Positions 1 through 6,391 of a stretch of 20,653 bases of DNA are shown here, in pieces. Under the pieces are notes generated by a model. It was not told the origin of the DNA. It did no database searches and saw nothing but the letters and a program-made list of their open reading frames with translations. The DNA lies in assembly GCA_903847285.1 (NCBI GenBank), contig CAINDH010000002.1, positions 1-20,653 on the forward strand. Reading direction: 5' to 3'. Both the position numbers and the translations under genes were made by a program. The stretch's first letter is position 1, and the number at the start of each line of letters is the position of its first letter. Origin of the DNA: an uncultured Verrucomicrobia subdivision 3 bacterium. GTDB lineage: Bacteria; Verrucomicrobiota; Verrucomicrobiae; Limisphaerales; UBA11358.

Positions 1-61
1 GCAAGAGCCGTTTTCGTTAACAGTTCCTCTCATTTACCCTGTTTCGGTCAATAACCCCTCC

Positions 62-91
62 TTGACACCACAAAATTATGTGTGTTACAAA
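62..91 (+). promoter_or_regulatory. Sigma70-type promoter of nrdR
   Basis: A perfect -35 hexamer TTGACA lies at 62-67 and a 4/6 match to the -10 hexamer, TACAAA, at 86-91, with an 18-bp spacer. This would start transcription near position 98 and give a leader of about 20 nt before the nrdR ATG at 119. Seen directly in sequence; promoter activity is inferred. Confidence 0.55.
68..83 (+). promoter_or_regulatory. NrdR-box-like operator in the nrdR promoter spacer
   Basis: The 16 bases ccaCAAAATTATGtgt match the NrdR box consensus acaCwAtATaTwGtgt, recalled from the literature, at about 12 of 16 positions, including the outer C..G pair and the tgt flank. The site fills most of the spacer between the -35 and -10 of the nrdR promoter, where a bound repressor would block polymerase. 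Only one box is seen, whereas ribonucleotide reductase promoters usually carry two, so autoregulation is a hypothesis. Confidence 0.35.
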
Positions 92-118
92 AAGGTGACC
101 ACAATTACGAGTGGTTCT

Positions 119-574
119 ATGCGTTGTCCCAAATGCGGTTGCCAGGAAGATAAAGTCATTGATTCGCGTGCCTCCAGGGAAGGCGCGACCATCCGCCGTC
201 GCCGCGAATGTCTGCAATGCACGCACCGCTTCACCACCTACGAGGAGGTTGAACACGAGGGCCTGATGGTGCTGAAACGTGACAACCGCCGCGAAGAATT
301 TTCCCGTGACAAACTTTTATCCGGCATCCGCAAGGCTTGCCAAAAACGCCCCGTCTCGCTCAAGGCGATGGAAGACCTCGTGGATCACATCGTCGCCGTC
401 GTGACCGCGAAATTTGAGAGCGAAGTTCCCGGCGAAGCCATCGGCAAGATGGTCATGGAAGGCTTGCGCGAACTCGATGACGTCGCGTATGTCCGCTTCG
501 CCAGCGTGTATCGGCGGTTTCAGGAGGCGACCGACTTCGTGCAGGAAGTTCAAAAACTGGAGGCCGCGAAATGA
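119..574 (+). CDS. nrdR: Transcriptional repressor NrdR
   Basis: A 151-aa cytoplasmic regulator that represses ribonucleotide reductase genes in response to the ATP/dATP state. The N-terminal zinc ribbon is complete, with Cys3, Cys6, Cys31 and Cys34 (MRCPKCG start and RECLQC), followed by a basic RRRR stretch. From about residue 48 an ATP-cone domain follows (VLKRDNRREEFSRDKL, then the VAYVRFASVYRRFQ end typical of the family). Length and order match NrdR of other bacteria. The frame is open upstream to 62, but the conserved MRCPxC start is the ATG at 119 and the upstream part lies inside the promoter. The stop overlaps the next ATG at 571 (ATGA), so the two genes are probably translationally coupled. 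No nrd structural gene is in the window. Confidence 0.96.
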   Translation: MRCPKCGCQEDKVIDSRASREGATIRRRRECLQCTHRFTTYEEVEHEGLMVLKRDNRREEFSRDKLLSGIRKACQKRPVSLKAMEDLVDHIVAVVTAKFESEVPGEAIGKMVMEGLRELDDVAYVRFASVYRRFQEATDFVQEVQKLEAAK

Positions 575-1125
575 TCGCTCTTCAATCCGATCATCTCATT
601 TTCCAGCTTACCAATGGCGAGAGCATCCCTTGCTCCGTCGAAATGATCAGCATTGAAATCGCTGGCAACTCCGAGGGCATGCTCGATGCCGAAATGCTCC
701 GCCACGCCTCCGCCTCCGTGTTTCATTATTTCAAAGTTGAACTCGAACGCGAAACCGTGACTGTCGGCGAATTTGCGCAGGCACTCGAAAAAGTGTTGCA
801 CGGCCTTGGCCTCACGCTTTTCGCCGACCAATCAGCGCCGGAAACCGCGCAGCGTGAATCCGACCTTGGCATGCTTGCGAGCGAATCCGCCGAGAACCTG
901 GAACTGTTTTTCTTTCCACGCCTCCGCACCGAACTGCGCTCACACTTGAGCCATGCCCCGCGCGTGCTCCGTTTTCGCGGCTTGCGCGGCTGCGCCAAGC
1001 AACTCGCCGGGGCCCGGCGCTGGGGCCCACGCTGCGAAAAGATGTCCGAGCAGATTGTGGATTACCTCCGCCACTGCCTCAACGCCGAGACCGAGCAGAA
1101 CAAATGCGCGCTGGTGGTGGAATAA
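571..1125 (+). CDS. Unknown protein coupled to nrdR
   Basis: A 184-aa protein that I do not recognise. It starts at the ATG overlapping the nrdR stop, so it should be translated from the same mRNA. The N-terminal third (ITxTxxLIFQLTNGESIPCSVE-like, residues 1-35) looks beta-rich, the middle is acidic and helical with a FAQALEKVLHGL stretch, and the C-terminal third is basic with two Cys (FRGLRGCAKQLAGARRWGP, then CEKMSEQIVDYLRHCL). There is no signal peptide or membrane segment, so it is probably cytoplasmic. Overlap with a dNTP-sensing repressor hints at a shared role, but this is position only. A coding reading is supported by the ATGA junction and normal codon use. Confidence 0.8.
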   Translation: MIALQSDHLIFQLTNGESIPCSVEMISIEIAGNSEGMLDAEMLRHASASVFHYFKVELERETVTVGEFAQALEKVLHGLGLTLFADQSAPETAQRESDLGMLASESAENLELFFFPRLRTELRSHLSHAPRVLRFRGLRGCAKQLAGARRWGPRCEKMSEQIVDYLRHCLNAETEQNKCALVVE

Positions 1126-1131
1126 AATTTC

Positions 1132-1201
1132 AGACACGAATTGCACGAATTCTCAAGAATAGTTTTTTCGGCCTTCGTGTTAATTAGTGCAATTCGTGTC
1201 T
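1132..1201. repeat. Perfect 15-bp inverted repeat, dispersed-repeat-like
   Basis: Bases 1132-1146 (agacacgaattgcac) are the exact reverse complement of 1187-1201 (gtgcaattcgtgtct), with a 40-nt AT-rich centre that repeats parts of the same word (cacgaatt, cttcgtgttaatta). The element fills almost the whole gap between the unknown gene and the HIT gene. It could fold as a hairpin and end the nrdR operon, but there is no T-tract after it. Its form resembles mobile palindromic intergenic repeats. No transposase is present. Confidence 0.75.
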
Positions 1202-1212
1202 AAACTTTGGTT

Positions 1213-1557
1213 ATGAGCAAAACCCTGTTTGAAAAAATCGCCGGGCGCGAAATTCCCGCCGCCATCGTTTTTGAAGACGACTCCATTCTCGCCTTCCGCG
1301 ACATCAATCCGCAGGCCCCCGTGCACGTCATCATCGTCCCGAAGAAACCTATTCCGCGCATCGCCGAGGCGCAGGCGGGTGACCAGAAACTCCTCGGTCA
1401 TCTCCTGCTCAAAGCCGCCGAAGTCGCCGCCCAGCTTGGCCTCGATAAAACCGGCTACCGTCTCGTCATCAACAACGGCGCGGACGGCGGCGAAACCGTG
1501 CCACACCTGCATTGCCACATCCTTGGCGGACGGCATCTGCAATGGCCGCCGGGGTGA
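1213..1557 (+). CDS. HIT-family nucleotide-binding hydrolase (HINT-like)
   Basis: A 114-aa histidine-triad protein. Members hydrolyse nucleoside phosphoramidates or AMP-lysine-type adducts in the cytoplasm. The signature HLHCH is present with His98, His100 and His102, the middle one being the expected nucleophile, followed by ILGGRHLQWPPG, which matches the HINT C-terminus. Upstream features also fit: FEKIAGREIPA at the start, DDSILAFRDINPQAPVHVIIVPKK, and GYRLVINNGADGGETV. Length is normal for bacterial HINT. A TTG at 1207 in frame is possible, but the ATG at 1213 gives the usual N-terminus. There is no clear ribosome site. It converges on the minus-strand propeller gene with only 28 bp between stops. 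Confidence 0.93.
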   Translation: MSKTLFEKIAGREIPAAIVFEDDSILAFRDINPQAPVHVIIVPKKPIPRIAEAQAGDQKLLGHLLLKAAEVAAQLGLDKTGYRLVINNGADGGETVPHLHCHILGGRHLQWPPG

Positions 1558-1585
1558 CCGGAAGCCCTGCGCAAAGTTGACCTGT

Positions 1586-2851
1586 TCAGGGCTGAAGAAT
1601 TGCGCGGTAAAATTTATTGCCGGCGATGGGGGTTGGATCAATCCACAGAAAAGGACTGGTTGTAAGAACAATAGCCGTCGTATTGACCCAGTTGCTCAGG
1701 TTAGATGAAGACTGGATTTGATAAGTGCGCCCAATCGCGCCGGTGATTCGGAGTCCGGGGTAAATATTCAGCTCTAGATTAGCCCCCGTCACAACTTGTC
1801 CAGGCGAATTGAAAGTGATGTTCCGGATGCGATTATTTCCGCTGTCGGCAACGATGATCATGCCTTGAGAAAAGCATCCGCCATTGGCGGAGTTGAAGCG
1901 GGCGGTGCTGCCGGAGCCGTCGGCAAATTGGTAGCCCCCATAGAACTGTCCTGCCACGGTGTTCACCACGTTTTGCGGGTCAATCTTGCGCACACAACTG
2001 CCGCAAATAAGAATCAGGTTGCCGGTGACGTCAAAGAACATGGAAGTTACGTTGGCAAATGAAGTGTTGGTGCCGACGCCATCGGCGGGCGAGTAATTGT
2101 TGCCATTGCCAGTCATGGTCGTCACGTTTTGCAGTTGGTCCACGCGGCGAATTCTTCCGTTGTATGAATCCCACACGAGAATGTTATCGGCGGCATCACA
2201 GGCCAACGCAGTCGGACCATTGAACGCTGTCAGCAAAGTGCCTTGGCCGTCGAAATAAGCCTGGATACCGCTGCCAGCAAACGCCTGCAGGCTGTTGTTG
2301 TTCGGGTTGAAACGATAGATACGGTTTCCGCCGGAATAGTAAAAATTGTTAGCTGAATCAAAGCAGATGCCGCTGCTGGTGTTCAGATTGGTAAAGCCGC
2401 CATTCACAAACTGAACAAGACCATTCGTGGTAACCGTAAGTAAATAAGTCATTCCGTAAAAATAACTGCTGGAAACAACCAGCCAGATTCGGTTTGCGCG
2501 GTCCATGGTCATGGCGCTGACCTGTCCCCAGGCCAGCGAAACGTTCGTGGTGGTTCCTTCTAAAAACGAACCGCCCCCGACGAAGGTGGTGACCGTATGA
2601 TCAGGCGTGATCTTTCGGATCCGCAGATTTCCGTTATCCCAGACATAGAGGTTGCTGGCGGTGTCTGAAACCACAAAAGTCGGAGCGTTGAAAGCTGTCA
2701 ATACTCCCTGCCCGTCCACATAAGCCGGAATGCCATACCCAGCGTAGGTGAAAACGTTCACATTGTTGGTGTCGTAGTTCTGCGCACGAAGGGGGTTGCT
2801 GGTCGTCAAAAAAACTACGGCAACAAGAACGGCGTGAAATTGATTTTTCAT
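1586..2851 (-). CDS. Secreted NHL-like beta-propeller protein with C-terminal module
   Basis: A 421-aa protein with a signal peptide (residues 1-23, ending NPLRAQ), probably exported. The body is built of NHL-type propeller units: YAGYGIPAYVDGQG..TAFNAP near the start is echoed by FAGSGIQAYFDGQG..TAFNGP in the middle and by AGQFYGGYQFADGSG..ARFNSA later. Each is followed by a blade ending in RIRKI, RIRRV or RIRNI. The last 60 residues (GRTYQIQSSSNLSNW to NKFYRAILQP) form a separate module seen at the end of many Verrucomicrobial secreted proteins. The start at 2851 is preferred over the in-frame ATG at 2920 because it opens the signal peptide and is preceded by GAGG about ten bases upstream. 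Ligand or substrate unknown. Confidence 0.88.
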   Translation of the reverse strand: MKNQFHAVLVAVVFLTTSNPLRAQNYDTNNVNVFTYAGYGIPAYVDGQGVLTAFNAPTFVVSDTASNLYVWDNGNLRIRKITPDHTVTTFVGGGSFLEGTTTNVSLAWGQVSAMTMDRANRIWLVVSSSYFYGMTYLLTVTTNGLVQFVNGGFTNLNTSSGICFDSANNFYYSGGNRIYRFNPNNNSLQAFAGSGIQAYFDGQGTLLTAFNGPTALACDAADNILVWDSYNGRIRRVDQLQNVTTMTGNGNNYSPADGVGTNTSFANVTSMFFDVTGNLILICGSCVRKIDPQNVVNTVAGQFYGGYQFADGSGSTARFNSANGGCFSQGMIIVADSGNNRIRNITFNSPGQVVTGANLELNIYPGLRITGAIGRTYQIQSSSNLSNWVNTTAIVLTTSPFLWIDPTPIAGNKFYRAILQP

Positions 2852-3098
2852 AGAGTTAATCCTCGGCCAACTTCTGGTGCCCGAGGTGGGCATTGCATCC
2901 TTTGAAATTGAGTGGCGCATGCTTGGCTTGCGTTTTTAGCTTGCCGGCAAAAGGTTTGAAATACCAACCATATTTTGTTGATTGCTGCGCGAACTCGCTT
3001 AGTAAAATGTTAAACTGATACAACACTCCGAGTCGGACGATTATGTATTTGGTTTTGCTCCCGGATACAAACAATCGGAATCTAGTCGCTCCAAAGCC
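2852..3098. other. Divergent intergenic region with no gene
   Basis: This stretch separates the minus-strand propeller gene from leuC. Stop codons break every plausible frame and no known protein motif is seen. CATAAT on the minus strand near 3040, with TTGTAT 19 bp upstream, is a weak candidate promoter for the propeller gene, which would give a leader of about 180 nt. Nothing else is convincing. Confidence 0.4.
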
Positions 3099-3102
3099 GC
3101 AG

Positions 3103-3131
3103 TTGAACTGCCTCCGCGCATCCGCTATGCT
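3103..3131 (+). promoter_or_regulatory. leuC promoter, with a palindrome over the -35
   Basis: TTGAAC at 3103-3108 and TATGCT at 3126-3131 are separated by 17 bp, a good sigma70-type pair. A 13-base palindrome, GCAGTTGAACTGC (3099-3111), covers the -35 box and could be an operator. The predicted transcription start near 3138 is only a few bases before the leuC ATG at 3141, so the mRNA would be almost leaderless. Confidence 0.5.
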
Positions 3132-3140
3132 GTGCGCCTT

Positions 3141-4514
3141 ATGACGTTGACGGAAAAAATTCTCGCGCGCGCGGCTGGCAAAGCCAAAGTCCAAGCCGGC
3201 GACAATATCTGGGTGAATGCCGACGTGCTCATGACGCACGACGTTTGCGGGCCGGGCACCATCGGCGTGTTCAAACGCGAATTCGGCAAGGACGCGAAAG
3301 TCTGGGACAAAAACAAGATCGTCATCATCCCTGACCATTACATTTTCACCGCCGACTCCAAGTCCAACCGCAACGTGGACATCCTCCGCGATTTTTCGCG
3401 CGAGCAGGGCATCGAGTATTTTTACGACGTGATTGACGACGCGAACGGCCATTGGGTCTTCGACGCCGCCAAGGGCAACATGAAGAAGCAATACGGCTCG
3501 CGCTACGCAGGTGTTTGTCACACGGCGCTGCCGGCAAAAGGCCACACGCGTCCCGGCGAAATTCTTTTCGGCACCGATTCGCACACCTGCATGGCGGGGG
3601 CGTTCAATCAGTTCGCCACCGGCATTGGCAACACTGACGCGGGTTTTGTGATGGGCACGGGCAAGTTGCTCATCAAAGTTCCCGAATCCATGCACTTCCG
3701 GCTCGAAGGAAAATTGCAGCCGGGCGTGATGGCCAAAGACATCATCCTCCATTGCATCGGCGAAATCGGTTTCGACGGCGCAACGTATCGCGCGATGCAG
3801 TTTGACGGCGAAGGCGTGAAGACGTTGAGCATGGATGATCGCATGACGATTGCTAACATGGCCATCGAAGCGGGCGGCAAGAACGCGATTTTTGAATTCG
3901 ATGCTCGCACGGCAGAATATGTGGATGCGCGTGTGAAATTGAACGGCACCAAGTCCGCCTACACGCCCGTCGAGCGCGATGGGGATGAGAAGTTTGTTTA
4001 CGAACATGTCGTGGATTTGAGCAAGCTCGAACCCACCGTCGCCTGCCATCCTGACCCGGGCCAACGCAAGAAGGCCAAGGACATGGATCAGAAGCTCGAC
4101 CGCGCTTACGTCGGTTCCTGCACCGGCGGAAAGACGAGCGACTTCGTGGAATTTGCCCACATCTTGCGCGGCAAAAAAGTGGTCATTGATACCTTCGGCG
4201 TGCCCGCGACGCCGGAGATCGTCCGCGATTTGCAGACGACCTATTGGGGCAACGAAACGATTTGGGACGTGATGGTAAAAGCCGGTGTGCAGATGACGGA
4301 AAACGCCGGTTGCGCCGCGTGCCTCGGTGGGCCGGTAGATACGTTTGGCCGCATCAACAAATCCGGCATCAACTGCATCAGCGCCACGAACCGCAACTTC
4401 CCCGGTCGCATGGGCGACAAGGAATCAAAAGTGTTCCTCGCCTCGCCGATGACGGTGGCGGCAAGCGCCTTGACCGGCAAGGTCACCGACCCGCGCGAGT
4501 ATTTGGGAAATTAA
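3141..4514 (+). CDS. leuC: 3-isopropylmalate dehydratase large subunit, plant-like type
   Basis: A 457-aa aconitase-superfamily protein that isomerises 2- to 3-isopropylmalate in leucine synthesis. It carries the three 4Fe-4S ligands Cys327 (GSCTGGKTSDF), Cys391 and Cys394 (AGCAACLGGPVDTFG). Other family blocks are GTDSHTCMAGAF (substrate and iron region), ATGIGNTDAGFVMGTGK, MTIANMAIEAGGKN and ATNRNFPGRMGDKES. The GSCTGGKT, CLGGPxDT and GIGNTDAGFV wordings recall chloroplast LeuC rather than the E. coli type. About 26 extra residues (roughly 101-127, ending GSRYAG) sit before VCHTALPAKGH compared with archaeal enzymes. No leuD is nearby, so its small subunit must be encoded elsewhere. An upstream in-frame GTG at 3132 is less likely than the ATG. 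Homoaconitase-type activity cannot be excluded. Confidence 0.9.
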   Translation: MTLTEKILARAAGKAKVQAGDNIWVNADVLMTHDVCGPGTIGVFKREFGKDAKVWDKNKIVIIPDHYIFTADSKSNRNVDILRDFSREQGIEYFYDVIDDANGHWVFDAAKGNMKKQYGSRYAGVCHTALPAKGHTRPGEILFGTDSHTCMAGAFNQFATGIGNTDAGFVMGTGKLLIKVPESMHFRLEGKLQPGVMAKDIILHCIGEIGFDGATYRAMQFDGEGVKTLSMDDRMTIANMAIEAGGKNAIFEFDARTAEYVDARVKLNGTKSAYTPVERDGDEKFVYEHVVDLSKLEPTVACHPDPGQRKKAKDMDQKLDRAYVGSCTGGKTSDFVEFAHILRGKKVVIDTFGVPATPEIVRDLQTTYWGNETIWDVMVKAGVQMTENAGCAACLGGPVDTFGRINKSGINCISATNRNFPGRMGDKESKVFLASPMTVAASALTGKVTDPREYLGN

Positions 4515-4555
4515 AATTCCACGGACACCATCCGCGATCTTTTGCGCCAACTTAT

Positions 4556-4596
4556 CAGCCGCTGAACCCAAAGTTTGGCGGCTGTTAAATTTTACG
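4556..4596 (+). terminator. Possible terminator after leuC
   Basis: CAGCCGC (4556-4562) pairs perfectly with GCGGCTG (4578-4584), leaving a 15-nt loop that itself contains ccaaa-g-tttgg. The 3' arm is followed by TTAAATTTT, a loose U-rich tract. It lies in the gap between leuC and comM and would end leuC transcription, suggesting comM has its own promoter, though none was recognised. Confidence 0.45.
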
Positions 4597-4631
4597 TTGC
4601 GGACGTTGACGATTTTGGCGATACAAACTCC

Positions 4632-6158
4632 ATGCTTGCACGGGCTTGTTCAGCGGCGGTCAATGGCATCGACGCCTACGCCATCGAAGTCGAGGTGAAT
4701 TGCGGTTACGGCGAGACGTTCATTGCGCTCGTTGGCCTGCCGGACACCGCTGTCAAAGAATCCAAAGACCGCGTCTCCACGGCGCTGGCCAATTCCGGCT
4801 ACAAATTTCCGATGGGCAAGACGACCATCAATCTTGCTCCCGCCGACGTGAAAAAAGAAGGGCCGAGCTTTGATCTGCCCATCGCCATCGGCATGCTCGC
4901 CGCGAGCGAACAGATTGAGACGGATCAGCTCGACCATTTTGTCATTATCGGAGAACTCGCACTCACCGGCGCGGTGCGTTCGTGCAAAGGCATTTTGCCC
5001 ATCGCGCTGCGGGCGAAGGCGGATGGGAAAACTGGAATTCTCGTCCCGGTGGAAAACGCGGCGGAGGCGGCGGTTGTGGAAGGCTTGCAAGTCATCCCTG
5101 TGCAAAATCTCCGCGAGGCCGCGCAATTTCTGGAAGGTGCAATCCGCATCACGCCCACGAAAGTTGATTTGCAAAAACTGTTCGCGCATACGACCGACGA
5201 CGAGCACGATTTCTCCGAAGTCAAAGGTCAGGAGAATGTGAAACGCGCGTTGGAAATCGCCGCGGCAGGCGGGCACAACGTCATTCTTATTGGCCCACCC
5301 GGCACCGGAAAATCCATGCTGGCCAAGCGGCTCGCCACGATTCTCCCGCCGCTTACGCTCGACGAGGCGTTGGAGACGACGAAGATTCACAGCATCGTCG
5401 GCCTGCTAAAATCCGGCCAGGCGCTCGTCACGCAACGGCCATTTCGCGCGCCGCATCACACAGCGAGTGACGCCGGTTTGCTGGGCGGCAACATCAACCC
5501 CACGCCCGGCGAAATTTCCATCGCGCACAACGGCGTTTTGTTTCTTGATGAATTGCCGGAGTTCAAGCGCAGCGTGCTGGAGACTCTGCGGCAGCCGCTC
5601 GAAGAAGGCATCGTCACGATTTCGCGCGCGGCAGGGACGATGACTTTTCCCTCGCAGTTCATGCTCGTCGCTGCGATGAACCCGACGCCGGATGGAAAAA
5701 TGCCTGGCGAAAGCAAGAGCTCACCACGCGAAATCCAAAATTATCTGGGAAGAATTTCCGGGCCGCTGCTGGATCGCATTGACCTGCACATCGAAGTGCC
5801 GGCGGTGAAATTCCGCGAGATGTCGTCGGCGCAGCCGGGCGAAAGTTCGGCGCAGATCCGCGAGCGCGTCATCGCCGCGCGAAAAATCCAGCACACACGA
5901 TTCGCCGCCAGGCCCAAGGTCACTTGCAATGCGCGGATGGGCGCGCGCGAATTGAAAGCCGCCTGCGAACTGGACGAGCCGGTGCGCGAGCTGCTTAGGC
6001 ACGCGATGACGGAATACAATTTGAGCGCGCGCGCCTACGACCGGATATTAAAGGTGGCGCGGACGATTGCGGACCTGGCGGGCGCGGAGAAAATTTCCGG
6101 CGACCACATCAGCGAGGCGATCCAATACCGTTCGCTCGACCGGCAGTTGTGGGGGTGA
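4632..6158 (+). CDS. comM: ComM/YifB-type Mg-chelatase-like AAA+ ATPase
   Basis: A 508-aa protein of the ComM/YifB family. ComM of Vibrio is a branch-migration helicase that helps integrate DNA taken up by natural transformation; other members are less studied. The N-terminal ChlI-type domain covers about residues 1-170 ([57 protein letters not shown]). The ATPase core follows: Walker A GPPGTGKS at 221-228, Walker [11 protein letters not shown] with Asp306, [16 protein letters not shown], and the family motif AAMNPTPDG. The C-terminal Mg-chelatase-type helical domain ends in LDRQLWG. Length is full. The frame is open from 4575, but the ATG at 4632 gives the conserved [15 protein letters not shown] start. 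Nothing is missing or broken. Confidence 0.95.
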   Translation: MLARACSAAVNGIDAYAIEVEVNCGYGETFIALVGLPDTAVKESKDRVSTALANSGYKFPMGKTTINLAPADVKKEGPSFDLPIAIGMLAASEQIETDQLDHFVIIGELALTGAVRSCKGILPIALRAKADGKTGILVPVENAAEAAVVEGLQVIPVQNLREAAQFLEGAIRITPTKVDLQKLFAHTTDDEHDFSEVKGQENVKRALEIAAAGGHNVILIGPPGTGKSMLAKRLATILPPLTLDEALETTKIHSIVGLLKSGQALVTQRPFRAPHHTASDAGLLGGNINPTPGEISIAHNGVLFLDELPEFKRSVLETLRQPLEEGIVTISRAAGTMTFPSQFMLVAAMNPTPDGKMPGESKSSPREIQNYLGRISGPLLDRIDLHIEVPAVKFREMSSAQPGESSAQIRERVIAARKIQHTRFAARPKVTCNARMGARELKAACELDEPVRELLRHAMTEYNLSARAYDRILKVARTIADLAGAEKISGDHISEAIQYRSLDRQLWG

Positions 6159-6351
6159 TCCGCTGCCAAGCCTGCTTATGAAGGGACTGCGAAGGAAGAC
6201 GTGCCCGACGCGGGCTTGCTGTGAACCTGCACGCCGGAACTTTACCGGCAGAAATGTTCCGCCTGGTTCGAGCATTTTATAAAAGCCATCGCATGAGCGT
6301 TGATGAAGCCCGTTCGTATGAACGGCGCGCCAGGCTCTGGTGGAACGGTGC
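6159..6351. other. Intergenic stretch with small palindromes
   Basis: No gene is seen between comM and the sensor kinase. A short stem GCCCG-acg-CGGGC (6203-6215) without a T-tract might weakly terminate comM. A palindrome CCGTTC-gtat-GAACGG (6310-6325) lies 27 bp upstream of the kinase -35 and could be an activator or repressor site. Both are only sequence observations. Confidence 0.3.
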
Positions 6352-6380
6352 TTGGAATCCAAACGTTGATTTTATATAGT
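6352..6380 (+). promoter_or_regulatory. Promoter of the sensor kinase operon
   Basis: TTGGAA (6352-6357) and TATAGT (6375-6380) are separated by 17 bp. The predicted start near 6387 leaves about five bases before the ATG at 6392. No Shine-Dalgarno sequence is present, which agrees with a very short leader. Confidence 0.5.
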
Positions 6381-6391
6381 GAAGTTGTCTT

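Noticed and set aside
62..118. Upstream in-frame start for nrdR at 62
   Set aside because: It would add 19 residues before the conserved MRCPxC start and overlap the promoter.
1132..1201. Terminal inverted repeats of an insertion sequence
   Set aside because: The element is only 70 bp, encloses no coding capacity and shows no target-site duplication.
2856..4160. 434-aa minus-strand open frame antisense to leuC
   Set aside because: It mirrors a clearly coding LeuC, has low-complexity His/Ala/Val-rich content and no recognisable domain, so it is a codon-bias shadow.
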